Assembly: GCA_013398955.1 (NCBI GenBank)
Contig: VWPU01012736.1
Span: 62,001 to 126,000, forward strand
Source: Callaeas wilsoni
Taxonomy: Eukaryota > Chordata > Aves > Passeriformes > Callaeidae
Direction: 5' to 3'
DNA: 64,000 nt
Translations under genes and position numbers: made by a program
Shown: piece after piece, positions 52,701 through 64,000 of the stretch
Position numbering within the stretch: the first letter of the stretch is position 1
Layout: every line of letters begins with the position of its first letter
The notes under the pieces: model-generated
What the model was told of the DNA's origin: nothing
Databases searched by the model: none
What the model saw: only the letters and a program-made list of their open reading frames with translations

Positions 52701-55700
52701 GTTATGTAACACAGACGTACTTATGAAACAAACATTTTTATGTTCTGCATAAATGTTTTAACACATTTATGTCTTGCATAAGAATAGAGTTGTCATGTAT
52801 CCTTTGAAAAAAACATTCACAAGCTTTAAAGTGCAAAATAGGTCATCACAAACACACTACCTAATACCATGTTCTCTACAGTTCCATTTAAATAGTCCAT
52901 TCTCAGATGTCCATCACATTTAATGCCTTTAACTAGCTATCTCTTGCTTTCTCCAATGTCATATGACAGATATGGTCCACTTTTAAAAGGAAAAGAAGAT
53001 ATTCAGATAACCCCTTCCCTTTAGATTTCAAAGTTTGCCTGTTGGCTGCAGCTCTCTGCATTAGCCTCCTTTGAAAAACCTCAGCCACAACTGACAATCA
53101 ATCCGAGCTGGAGGAGGAACTTGGGAAACAAGAACCTAAGAGAACTGGATGTGCACGCTGCAAGCAAATGCTGTGTGAGTGATCACAGACCTTAGTGCCA
53201 CTGAAGGTACACAAAGTGCAAGTCTTTAGCTCTCCCACACCTCTGTAGCAGTTAAGAAATGTTGCATTGCCTTACCATTTGTTCAGCCTGAGACAGATGT
53301 GTGCGCTTACAAGCCTTGTTTCAATGTTTAATGTACCTGAGAATTATGCAGATGACATGAGAGATTCATGAATATGTATGTATCTCAAATAAAATATATC
53401 AGCATGCTTCAAAAGCATTCCCCTCTACAAATGAAGCTAGAAACAAAACTCCCAAACAGCAGAGGTTGTGGAATAATCATAATTCAAGGTATGACAATGC
53501 TGATATGGGGGGAGAAGTCTGCACAACACAGAGTTGGAATTAAGACCTGAAGTAGGGAATACGTGGGCATTTCTCTTGCTTGCAAATAAAGAAAATATGA
53601 TTTACCACTGTTTTAAAATAAAAACTAGTAAATTATAAATCTAAAATGAGCATGAGTTTTCAAATGAAATTATTGAGTCAACACTAGATGCTACAGAAGG
53701 TTTGATAATGAGAAGTTTATAGATGATAAAATGCATTTAATAAACGAGCAATGTTGTCAGAAACCTCCATTGCATTACCTAATTGAGGGTGGGGAGAAAA
53801 TGTTGCTCTCCTTTTTCCTGTCTTTCCTTTGATTAAGAACTCTTAAAAAAATCTCCATAAATGCAATTTAAAGAATCTGTTACAGAAATCTTTTTGAGAT
53901 TCATCAAAAAATTAAAGTTCCCTAAGCTGTTTAGTCTATAAGAAAGAAACTCTGTCATAGTCAAAACAACATTTTGTGTATTCTGAGACTATCAAAAGGA
54001 AATTCCTTAAAGACCAGTGACTATAAAAGTCAGCATTGGCTGGAAATTATTCTATCCCCAGTGCACTATAAATAATTCTTGACAATCAGACACTTCAGCA
54101 ATCATCTTAGATTAACCAGATCAGTATAGTATTCTCTGGAACCTCATACACTACCAATGTGCCTTGAAACAGATACATCAGATACATGAATGGGCAATGC
54201 CAACTGCATTTGTAGCAAAAAAACCCCTCCTTATTGAAGTGCACGGCATTATTACAGGTCCCAGATAAAAGTATCAAGAAGAGATGAAACTCTTCAAGAC
54301 AGTTCCAATAAACTGACAGGCTGGAACATCTAGAGAAGAGCTGGAACAAGTGCTAACAGTAAGAGCAGCACTCATACAGGAAAAGCTTGGTCTAATCAAA
54401 ACAGTTAAAGACAATCCTAACAAGTTAAAACACTGTGTCATCATTACACAACAATAAATGACAGCTAGATCCCACACACTGTATTTCCTGAATTTAGGCT
54501 AAACTAAGCTAAGTTCATGATATCTGAACAACCCAAAACAGCATGAAAGTAATTCAGTAGCACTGCAAATTAAGAACTCTGGCACACTCGTTCCTCAGAA
54601 AGAAGAGAAAGGGCAAGCACTATTCCCTTTCCAGCATCTGTATCACAGCACGTGGGGTGACAAGACACCCCAGATACCAACTGCAGCTAGCAGAAGTGGC
54701 TTTAAGGAAGCCTTCTTTAACTACTTGGATTTTATTTGCAGATACTACTAAAATAAGGCAAGATGTATTTTTTAAAGTCACCCAATAATATGTAGAACAT
54801 AAACAGATATTTGATTTAATTAGTTTGGACGCTGAAAGATATCACAGTCTTAATGTGCAGTACCTTGTTGACCTCTGTTAAAAAGACTTACAGCAACTAC
54901 TCAAGGCTGATTACTTGCATGGACTGCAACTGTACAAAACAAACAAGACGGGTAAATTCTTACTGTGATGTATTCAGACTGCAAACCTGTCTACATATAT
55001 GCTTTGCTGAGGCGAACTTAGTTAAAAAAATACTGTAAAAAGAGTGAAATACAGCCTAAATCCCACCATGCTATAAGGTACAGTCACTCTACAGATGTGC
55101 ATGCAGATTCCAAACCTTTACGATGAGACTCTGATTCAAAAATAGTTTACAGAACTAGCACTGCTCTCTGTCTTCCAACACATATTCTCCTTTTTTCCCC
55201 TAGCCTTCATCTACTGCCTTATTCCCTACCTCCATTACTGTAAATCTAGACACTGGGTCCCACTTCCTCTTAATTTTTACAACAGTGTAGTTCCAGTTGT
55301 CCTGGCACACCATTCAGAGCACAACAGTGCTTTTCCACATCTTCCACACATCCTACAGCAACCACAGGCCACACAGTTGTGGTTTCTATGACTCATGAAA
55401 GACATGGTAATCTTGTAAGTTGTAGAAAGAGAAAAAATATGCAAATAAACATATGCATGAGACAAAATGCATCAAAAGACATGAGAGCAACAGGAAGAGC
55501 ATTAGCAGGAGAGGAATTAAAACACCTCTGACTCTTTTGCAAGTCGTTTTTCAGTTGGACTTCATCTTAAAGGGCTTTTCCAAACTAAAGGTTTCTCTGA
55601 TTGTCATGTCCAGAGATCTTCTACTGGTCTGTTAATTACAGACTAATTTGGAAGAAATATTTACTAACCACAAAGTGTTGGGTTTTTTATGGGGCTAGTG

Positions 55701-57365
55701 TGATTTTGGGGTTGATTTATTTTTTTTAATTCATTAGCAATCTATTCCTCAATAATTGACTATAGCTTGCACATTAAGGACAAGCTTCAAAGCACTGCTA
55801 ACTCTGTAGTTGTCTGTCTTTCCCCTGCAATGGCCTTGGGATTAAAAGTATTCAGATGGTGCTGAGGGAAGAAGTACAAATACCAGAGGCTACTCAACAC
55901 AGGTAATAGAAAAAGTTAGCACAAAGATTTATGTTGAGCATATACCTGCTCTCTTCCTATAGTCCTCTCACATCGCTCCTTCACGAGTACAATACTCAGT
56001 CTTTTCCCTACTCTTTAGTATTTTATGCAGCTTCTTTGCTGTAATGGTCTCTTTAGTTCAATTTCGGACAAAGTAAAAGCCACATAAGCATCAAAGACAT
56101 ACTCACACTGGCTGGTTTGTTTGGGGAGCATTAAATACATTTTATGATAACCAGTGGTACATCTATTATCTTTCTCACTACAGTAACCCCTTCCCATGCC
56201 TGCCTGACAATTAGTAGGTTAAATGGTTTTGTGGCTTATTTGGTATCTCACAGTTCTTATTTCTCTAACCAACCATCTTTCCCATCACAATCCATGTCTA
56301 TTTTCTCAAAAAAAGTTAAATCTCTCGTTGCATTAAAAAAAAAATTATACCAATTGCAGCACTCTGTCAGCTCCTTTAACTTTCTAATCAATTTATAATG
56401 CACAAATTAATGCCACCTTATTATCCGAACATACATTTTGAAGGGTTTCCTAAGGTTGACACTCAAAGAACAGATTCTTTCTCTGTAAGACATAAAGGCT
56501 TCAAGTACATCCTGAAGTTCTTAACAGGAGATCCTGCATGCCCCTGGTACTCAGCAGCTCAGCGTGCTGCCAAGCACACTCCAACTGTTCAAAGGCAGTT
56601 ACGCTGTTGGAAGGCAAGTGCATGCTAAGAGCACTGTGCTGATGTGCATCTCCATGCCCAAGTGTTGCCCAGATGCAGTTAACACATCCGATTTCAGAAA
56701 CAGTACTGAAAAGTTACCGAGAGGAGGAAACACTTCTGTAGAACTGCTACTGCCACTTTATTTTTAGAAGGCTTTTCACAGATACCGGTCAAAGCTGTGT
56801 TCTTGCTATCGTCATAAGCCATGTCCTACACAAGCCAAGCACAAAAAAAACCCACCTTACTGCAACTCAAATTTTTTGTTTGATAAAGACATCGGCATTA
56901 CTGGCATTAGGCCAGTTGAGAATAAGGTTCCATTACAATAAACCCTATTCCTTCAGTGAGAGGTTGTAGTGCCCTGGAACACATCAATATTCTGTTGCGA
57001 GCACAGAATTACACATCTGAGTTCGTCACAATACTCATGATCCCAGTAGGGAAATATCTTCACATTTGGTACACTGAGGCAGAAGAAAGCAAATTCCCTG
57101 GTGAAAGAGGGAATAAAACTCCCATGTGCTGATATTAAGCAGTGGACCATTCTTGTTCTCAGGAATGAAATGGACAAAATGGATGGAGGGATAAAGCATC
57201 TACCACAAACTGAAACCCAAATTACACCCAAAATTCAGATCTCCTGAAATCCAGCTTTTGCCATTTAGATTACACCAGGCATTGCACTAATAGTCTCCTA
57301 CTGAAATTAGGCTTGAAACAAAAGTGTACCAAACAGAAACAGCTGATCAGGCCAAAAAGCCTCAC

Positions 57366-57464
57366 CTCAATGAGATAGTGAGAACATAAACTGAGAAGCT
57401 CCAGCAGCTGCAAATGACTCCCAGCTGCTAGGACGTCCTGTATCACCCCTGGTTCCAAGAGGAT
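57366..57464 (-). CDS. KLHL32: KLHL32 internal coding exon (end of BTB domain)
   Basis: This 99-base exon encodes 33 codons. It begins ILLEPGVIQD and ends CSHYLIE, matching the C-terminal helices of the BTB/POZ domain of KLHL32, roughly residues 105-137 of the mammalian protein as I remember it. On the minus strand it is preceded by a pyrimidine-rich tract ending in AG (57466-57465) and followed by GTGAGG (GT at 57365-57364). Both borders fall between codons (phase 0). The last codon gives Glu where I recall Gln in the human protein. BTB-BACK-kelch proteins usually act as substrate adaptors for cullin-3 ubiquitin ligases; the BTB domain dimerises and binds CUL3. KLHL32 itself is poorly characterised and its substrate cannot be read from sequence. 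The upstream BTB exons are not in the window. Confidence 0.93.
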
Positions 57465-60400
57465 CTGTAAAGAAGAAAATGGGAGGTTTGTCATCTGGAA
57501 GAGGTACTCAGAGTACTTGTAGAAAATACTAAAGGCCTTTGTTATTTCAGGTATTTAAGTCAACATAAAGAACAGAAACAATACAATTAAGCATATAGAG
57601 AAGTCTTTACAGAATAGGAACAGAGTTTCTAAAGTTCATCTGAATTTTCCAAAGGATTTTTAAACTTTATTTTGTTAGATTTTTTTTTCCTGTGAGTCCC
57701 TAAGTCACAATACCCCCTAAATCCTTTGAAACTAAATGCGTGCTGTTTAAGAAGGAGACGTTTCAAAATAACAGAACCTCCTTTTGTTATCTGTTACTTA
57801 GATCCTTCCATATATACTGATGAATCGGGCCAACAGAATTGACTCAGAAGTCTCCACTATTAATATTATTCATGTATGTAAAACATATACAGACTAGGAA
57901 CACCCTGCCTATTCTGCATGGTGTCACTTTATAATTTTCCTAACCACTGTCTTCATTTTAGAGAGCAGGGCTCTGAAAGCACAATGAGCATGTTGCTGGG
58001 GAAGTGCCAGTAAGGGCTTAGAAACCAAGACTGATTATTCAGTTACTTGCTCACATGAAACTCCTACTCATTTCAATTAAAATCATGTACAGGCAGCAGT
58101 AAGGATAATTGGGCCACAGCTCATAGACCGCTGTCTTGAGGTCAGCTTGTTAGAGCATCCCATTTGGGACACAAAAATGTCTTTGGGAATATGGACACTG
58201 GTCAACTTCTTATTAGCAGACTACAAACTATCCAGACTAAAATTTTTCAAGTAGTGTAACATCCAAAAAAAAATCAGAAATGCACGAGAAAAATTAAATT
58301 TTCAAAGATGCTCGGTTTATTCAATTTTATCCTTGTACTTCCCCGGCAACTTTGGTTTCACACCACATGAGGTCAGTCTCTCACTGCTCCACAGGGAAGT
58401 AAAGCTTTCAGATCCTTCTTCTTCTGCCCACACAATTCAGTTTTATCTCACAGCATCATTTGTATACCTCAAGTGCAGTGGAATAAGGAAAATGGAAAAT
58501 AAAAGGAAAGATACTCAACTGCATCTTTCGTAGTTTAACTATTATTGTATGCATTTCTTTAAGCAAAACCACAAAATATCTCCGACATAATGGATATATT
58601 AGGAGGAGGAGAGAAGGGGATTGATCCCTGTTTATATCAAGAGCTCATTTACATTGAGTTCTGGCAGTGTATAACATCCTTAATGCTTGTGCTAATCACT
58701 ATATTTATTAATACTAGGCTTTAAGTGAACATTATATGTCATTTACATACTATACAAAACATGAAGGTTCTTTATCTAGCCTGAAATCCATGTAAGGATC
58801 CTACTGTAAACGAGAATCAGGCCCAGCACAATCCAGGTTTTTGGCTGGTGCTACTGAAGTTGCTATGCATGATGAAAGGTAGTTCAACAGAAAGTTAGAA
58901 TGGATTTCAGTTACAAAAATCCCTCCAACAGACATGGATATTAGAAACAAACAAAAAATAAAAGCACATCACCGTCAAGTATTTTCAAGTGAGAACTCAA
59001 GGTCAGACTGACTACACAACCTGGTATAGACCTTGAAGTGTTTTTTTTATTCAGACATGATGGACACTGAGGGAGCTGCCATTCTATGGCACTAAGTGTC
59101 AGCCAGAGAACCAGAACCCTAAGCAGATTAGTACCTTGTAGGCATAGACAAACTAAATTTAACTGTGATAATACTAATGTATTTTAAAGCTCCAGCAATC
59201 CATTTACAAATAATACTAGTAGCACTATGAGATGAGAAGTAGGACAAGAGGCAAGGAGGGTGGCTGGCTACTGTCTAGAGGTGACTTGCACAGTCAGCAA
59301 CAGAAGTTCATTTCAAGGTGGCACATATATTTCCTACATGTTCTTCCATTTTTTACAGCCCTCCTATCCCATGCAAGCTGTATTCTACTGAGGAAACAGA
59401 TTCACTTTTGTGTTTCCCAAGTTAACTGAAGAAAGTCTAGTTTATCTCTTCACAAAACTTTGCTTTACACGGAACCATCTGAACTTTTATTCAATACTCA
59501 TTTGGATATAGGCAAAAATACTAATTCATCTATGCTAAATGTTTGCCATTGGGAAACTGCATGCTGGGGAAATCCACAAGGGACAAAAATGGTAAGTGAA
59601 GAAGGAAGAAAATATTGCAAGCCTTTCTTCTACTGAAACTGGGGTAATTCACAATTATTCCACACCTTTGAGCTTTTATACACTAAAGTAATTGCTTCAT
59701 TTTTATTAATTACCAGCATAGGCGTTTATATGTTATACAGGCCTTCTAGCTCAATATTAACAGTAAATGCACATAAATACCACCAAATGCACACAAGCAC
59801 ACAGTGACTGACTCTTCTCTGCTTATCTAACTCTCAAAAAAAGTAGCTCTGAGGTCTACAGAATGATGCTTCTTGCAAATTAAGGACAGTGAAACTAAGA
59901 TCTACTTTGGATTCACAGCTTCAAAATTCATCATAAAATTTTAATGTGAAAAATAGAGAGAAGCTTAATCATTTTCTGTAATCCATCCTCAACCCAAGCA
60001 TTATGAGGCATAATTACTGGGGCAGAAACTTAGAGTAATTTTGAACCATCAAATTCAGACAAAAACTGCAACCTTCAATAGGAAGGCCTTCATATGACAC
60101 AGGCTATGTTAAGACTGGTTCCTGTACTATTTTTACACTAGGATTAATTAGATGCAATTCAGGTATTGCACCTGGCTGCATGTTACAATCACCCCTTCTA
60201 TTCAATCCTTATTTCTAAGAGTTAATTTTCATGATATTCTCAGCTTCTCTCTGGCACGTGATGGTAACCAAGAAAATCACCTTAAGCACCTTCTCCCTGT
60301 ATACAACAGGCAGATCTTGCCAATACGTAACTTCCTTTCCTAAGCCTGTTCCTCAAGCAGCTGTTCTACTCTCCACCATGCCACAAACTCTCCAGAGAGG

Positions 60401-63400
60401 ACGCATCAAGTACAGTCTGGTCCCTACTGTGGTCAGATCCACAGCCCAAGGGACTGAAGCAATGCAAAAATTGGCCGTTTGTAGCAGCATGCTGAGTTCA
60501 CAAGATCCAGAAAGGCAGATTACACAATTTCTTAGATACACTATTTTTAGACAATTTAAATCTATCTGGAAACATGTCCACTTATGCTTTGATGATATAT
60601 TGCAGAAAGTTTCTCTGCAAATGCAAGAACTAGAAAATGGTAAATTAAACCTGACCTTGTAAAGCACAATACTGAGGCAGAAAAGGGAATTTTATAACCA
60701 GCCCCATGGTTACAGATACACGCGGGCCTTAACACCCTGCTCTGTATTTTTACTCTCCAGCCAGCAGTTCAAAACTAGAATTTATTCCCTATTACCTCGC
60801 GATTTCTCTCTTCCTTTCCCAACTCAACCTGCATGCCTCCAACACCTTGGACTGTGGGTAAGCATGGGAAAAGACTTAACTGGTATCATGTATCTTCCCT
60901 CTCTCTTCAACTTTCTTTGGGACACTTGTGGCAATGGAGCGCATAAGAATCACCAACCTTTCCCAAGGACAGCTACTCAGGCCTCACCTCCACATTGTCC
61001 ATCCAGATCGAAAACGTCCTCCGACTCTTTTAATGGCTCCTGCACCCACCCTCCTACAGCCAACAAAGCAGTATAGGCTAACAAAAAAAAAAATTGGAAG
61101 GTCAGAGCAAAGAGGGCAGTAACGGCCACAAGAGAATGAAAAGGAAACTCCTTAAACTGTCCTTTCCAACTAAGCAACTTACAGCCTGAGGGAGAAGGTA
61201 AGATCCAGATTAACTATCACCTCTGTGGAGTCTCATGAGATTTATAACTAGAAAGAACAATTACAAAATTCTATTCCCTGAATACTGCAGGCCCCTATAT
61301 TTCATCCACACATTTTTAAAGACACCAAACAATAGCTAGGTTAGGCCCAAGAAGGCTAAACTGCATACTCAGACAAAGATGGAGAGATTGAAGATGCGCA
61401 TTTATCACCTTCATTCCAGCTACTCATTTATCCACCATATTTTTCTCATTTCCATACAGCTGTTTGTGGGACAATGGAAAAGTGAGATGGTGGCATGATT
61501 CACATTAAAAATAAACCAGTATTATACTGTAACAGTAAGGAAATACACAGTGCCCTGTCAGAAAATTCCAGACAGTAAACTGTATGGAATTTAACACAGA
61601 AAACAAGAAAAAAAATTTCTCAGATTCCTGCCACTCTGATGAGAAAGAAAATTACTCCTTGACTCCACTTGCAGTGATCAGCATTTCAAACAAGACAGGC
61701 ATCAAACAAAAGTATCAGTTGTTTTTGCCTGATGGAGATCATTCCGTGTGCTTGAGAGCAATCAAACACCTTAACTTTTCTTTTAAAGTAATTTAGACTG
61801 CATTTCACTCTCAACCAGGTAGCACTTCTGCCTGTCTCCCTGTTCATTCATGACTCAGTTGAATACTGAGCTCCTTGCACATTGACAAGTGCTGCTCCAA
61901 AAAAGTGAGTGAGGAAAGAATGTTCTAGTGCCCTGCAGGCAACTGCCCAAAGCCCTGACACACGTTTGGTAGCACTTGCTACCAAATCCAGATGTCTCAT
62001 TAGCCAATGCCAGAAAGAATCACGACCAGCATTTCTCTGACACATCATAATATTTTTGCAGAAAACTAGAAGAAAATCTGTGTTAAATGCACAGCATATA
62101 CATCATAAAATCATAGAATATTTCAATTTGGAAGGTACCCATAAAGATCATCTAGTCCTATCTCTCTGCTCTTTGCAGGACTATCCAAAACTAAACACAT
62201 GTCCAGACATTTCTTGAACTTTGACAAGCTTGGTGTCATGACCACTTCCCTGGAGAACCTGTTCCAGTGACCTGTCACCTTTTCATTATGTCCAGCCTGA
62301 ACCTTCCCTGACACAGCTTCACACCACTATGACGTACCATTACTATAACTAGAGAGGGTATGAATAAGCAAGACTCCAAGTAAATTCACTATTCTTTGGG
62401 AAGATGGTTCATTACTTTAATCACTTTCAGCACTAGAAAAGCTGTCTTGTCTCTAGCTTAATTCCTGTCGAGAGCAAATAAAGTGAAATATTTAATTTTC
62501 TCTACAATGAACTGCATAAACTGAGTTAATTAAGTTCTGTATTAGTCTAAGCCTTTTAGGCAATCTGTAGCTGAACTGTGAACCTAGGACCTAGCAGCTG
62601 TAAAATGATTGCATTGAAAATGATGTGCATGTTAAGTATTTACAGTAAGACACAGATCTGTTGTACTATTATCCATGACTTTGGCATATTGTCCCCAGTA
62701 GAGAAGAGCAAAGATAGCTGAAGTCACTTTTGCTAGGGACAGCAGGTAGTTTAATTGATTCATTTTAATCTAAAAGCAGCCAGTGGAACTGCTGTGCACA
62801 GGATGCAGTAGGACACTTACCCAAGAAAATCAACCATCACAATACAGCTTTGCAATACACCTCCATCCACAAGAGAGAGAGGATTAACACAATAAGAGGC
62901 ACTAAGATATTGACAGCTGCCTTACCCTGGTCTTAACTAAAAATGGCAGACGAAATACACTGGTTGATCACTAGGAAAACTGTCAACATCAAATAAGGAG
63001 GGGAGTTGATGAGAGATGAAAGCCGAGATTCTATAAAGGAATCAAAGTAATTATAAGGAGAAATAGTTGTACTTAGAAATAATAATTATTTCTACTATTT
63101 CTTTACTATCTAAGAAGATCTTTTACTCTTTCATGGTTGTTGTTAAAGAAATAACTAAGCTGAGAGAGCAATTTCACAAAGGAGCTGTAAGATAATACTT
63201 TAATTAATCAGAGGTTTGTGTGCATGAATTTGAAAAATCCCATTATGGTACTCTACCAGTTCCTGAAACCTGTTTGGTAAAGTAATAATAGCTGTTAAGA
63301 GGATGACAGGTTTCAAACCAACTGAATACAAAGTAAAGGCAATAGTTAAATAGGACTCACACTGGTAATGCATTAAAGTAATATTGGGAGCAACATACCT

Positions 63401-64000
63401 GGAAATAAAATGAAGGTCTAGATTTGTAACTGGGATAATATACTCATATTACCTTTACTGAAACACTGTTGCTACATTAGCATTTTTGTGAGTAAAAGAA
63501 AACCTGTTATATATGCTAATAACAGAAAGTTTAAAGCCTGTTTTTGAATCATTATAAGTGCAACTTTGTATGTGGGTTTTAATAAAAGGGAACATTTCAA
63601 CATGCCATAGTTAGGAAGTAAGGCTGTGTTAATCTTGGTCTAAGAAGGCATCACAGGACAAATTACCCCAAAATCCACTTTGGGACAAAGAGCTGAACAT
63701 AAAAAGCCTCATACATAAGGGCTTCCTGACTAATTCTTTCATTTCAGCTTTGCTAATTCAGGATAATACTATAACTTAAGGAAGACATAATTTATATTAA
63801 TACGGAAACAAAATATTAGAGTTTAGAGGAAAAAATCAGATCAGCCACTTAGGAAAATGGGACATGGGAGAACTTGGTACTAAGCACCAAGAAGCCACTA
63901 GTGTGCTATGCTGTCTTTGGAAAGTTATTTTCTCCCAAATTAATTTCCTGCCTGTGATGTGACAAAATAAGGAGAGTGATTACTTGCTTTTGTAATGTGT
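57465..64000 (-). other. KLHL32: KLHL32 intron, partial (upstream of the BTB-end exon)
   Basis: This is intron upstream of the acceptor at 57466-57465 on the minus strand. It should lead back to the BTB exons, but no segment encoding the start of KLHL32 was found up to base 64000. The only assignable repeat is the CR1 tail at 62108-62326. The rest shows no gene or RNA that I can support. Confidence 0.8.
62108..62326 (-). mobile_element. CR1 LINE, 3' end
   Basis: The plus strand starts AAATCATAGAATATTTCAAT, then TTGGAAGGTACCCATAAAGA and CCCTGGAGAACCTGTTCCAG: the reverse complement of the CR1 3' UTR. It is a short 5'-truncated minus-strand copy, similar in subtype to the one at 10003-10278 (both have the 'catgtttcttgaact' type middle). 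Confidence 0.88.

Larger units (their letters stand above)
33488..57365 (-). other. KLHL32: KLHL32 intron (about 23.9 kb)
   Basis: This intron lies between the BTB-end exon and the BACK exon, with GT/AG borders in phase 0. It holds three CR1 copies (40.6-41.4, 44.7-45.1, 45.7-46.4 kb), two probable ancient CR1 remnants, (TAAA)n and TTTA-type simple repeats near 35.4-35.9 kb, and a TAAT-rich block near 49.2-49.6 kb. I see nothing assignable in 33488-34489, 34691-35425, 35910-40019, 41385-43139, 46410-49159 or 49792-57365. Confidence 0.85.

Noticed and set aside
53920..54060. Possible CR1 ORF2 piece (AAGCTGTTTAGTCTATAAGA)
   Set aside because: Only one short stretch resembles the CR1 'GLFSLEKRRL' region and nothing before or after supports it.
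60231..60662. Plus-strand open frame of 143 codons
   Set aside because: No recognised domain, no splice or promoter context, and a composition typical of random intron. Several frames of this length are expected by chance in 64 kb of two strands.
57465..64000. Search for the N-terminal BTB exons of KLHL32
   Set aside because: No minus-strand segment encodes the expected BTB start, so those exons lie outside the window.
1..64000. CRISPR arrays, tRNA or rRNA genes, operons
   Set aside because: None seen. The window is intronic vertebrate DNA, and the simple repeats are microsatellites without spacer structure.

Overview
This is vertebrate, almost certainly avian, nuclear DNA. It is AT-rich and dominated by introns. 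It carries several CR1 LINE 3' ends, some with the bird-type tail of short ATTCTATG-like units, and two solo endogenous-retrovirus LTRs of avian type. The only firmly recognised gene is KLHL32 (kelch-like family member 32) on the minus strand. There is no sign of bacterial, plasmid or phage content, and no operon logic applies.

KLHL32 is represented by three internal coding exons that share one splice frame. Reading along the minus strand they are 57464-57366 (33 codons, end of the BTB domain), 33487-33272 (72 codons, start of the BACK domain) and 11348-10622 (242 codons plus one base, rest of BACK and about three kelch repeats). All three have AG/GT splice borders and no stops or frameshifts. 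The introns between them are about 23.9 kb and 21.9 kb. The N-terminal BTB exons lie beyond base 64000 and the last kelch exons lie before base 1, so neither end of the protein is present.

Layout along the plus strand: 1-10621 is intron downstream of the kelch exon, with an ERVL-type solo LTR at 6600-7190 and a CR1 tail at 10003-10278. Next is the kelch exon. The 11349-33271 intron holds an ancient CR1-like remnant (12.05-12.48 kb), a possible conserved regulatory block with a PBX/MEIS-type site (18.7-19.1 kb), a TA/CA microsatellite that folds back on itself (20.59-20.73 kb), a 22-bp hairpin (22114-22161), an unrecognised exon-like open block (23341-23763), a CR1 (24.57-24.95 kb) and a second solo LTR interrupted by an assembly gap (25087-25742). 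The BACK exon follows. The 33488-57365 intron holds further CR1 copies (40.6-41.4, 44.7-45.1, 45.7-46.4 kb), two possible ancient CR1 remnants and a TAAT-rich block near 49.2-49.6 kb. The 57366-57464 exon is followed by intron with one more CR1 tail at 62.1 kb.

No new biological system could be demonstrated. The best candidates for follow-up are the exon-like block at 23341-23763, the hairpin at 22114-22161 and the PBX/MEIS-site block near 18.7-19.0 kb. Long stretches of intron show nothing I can interpret.
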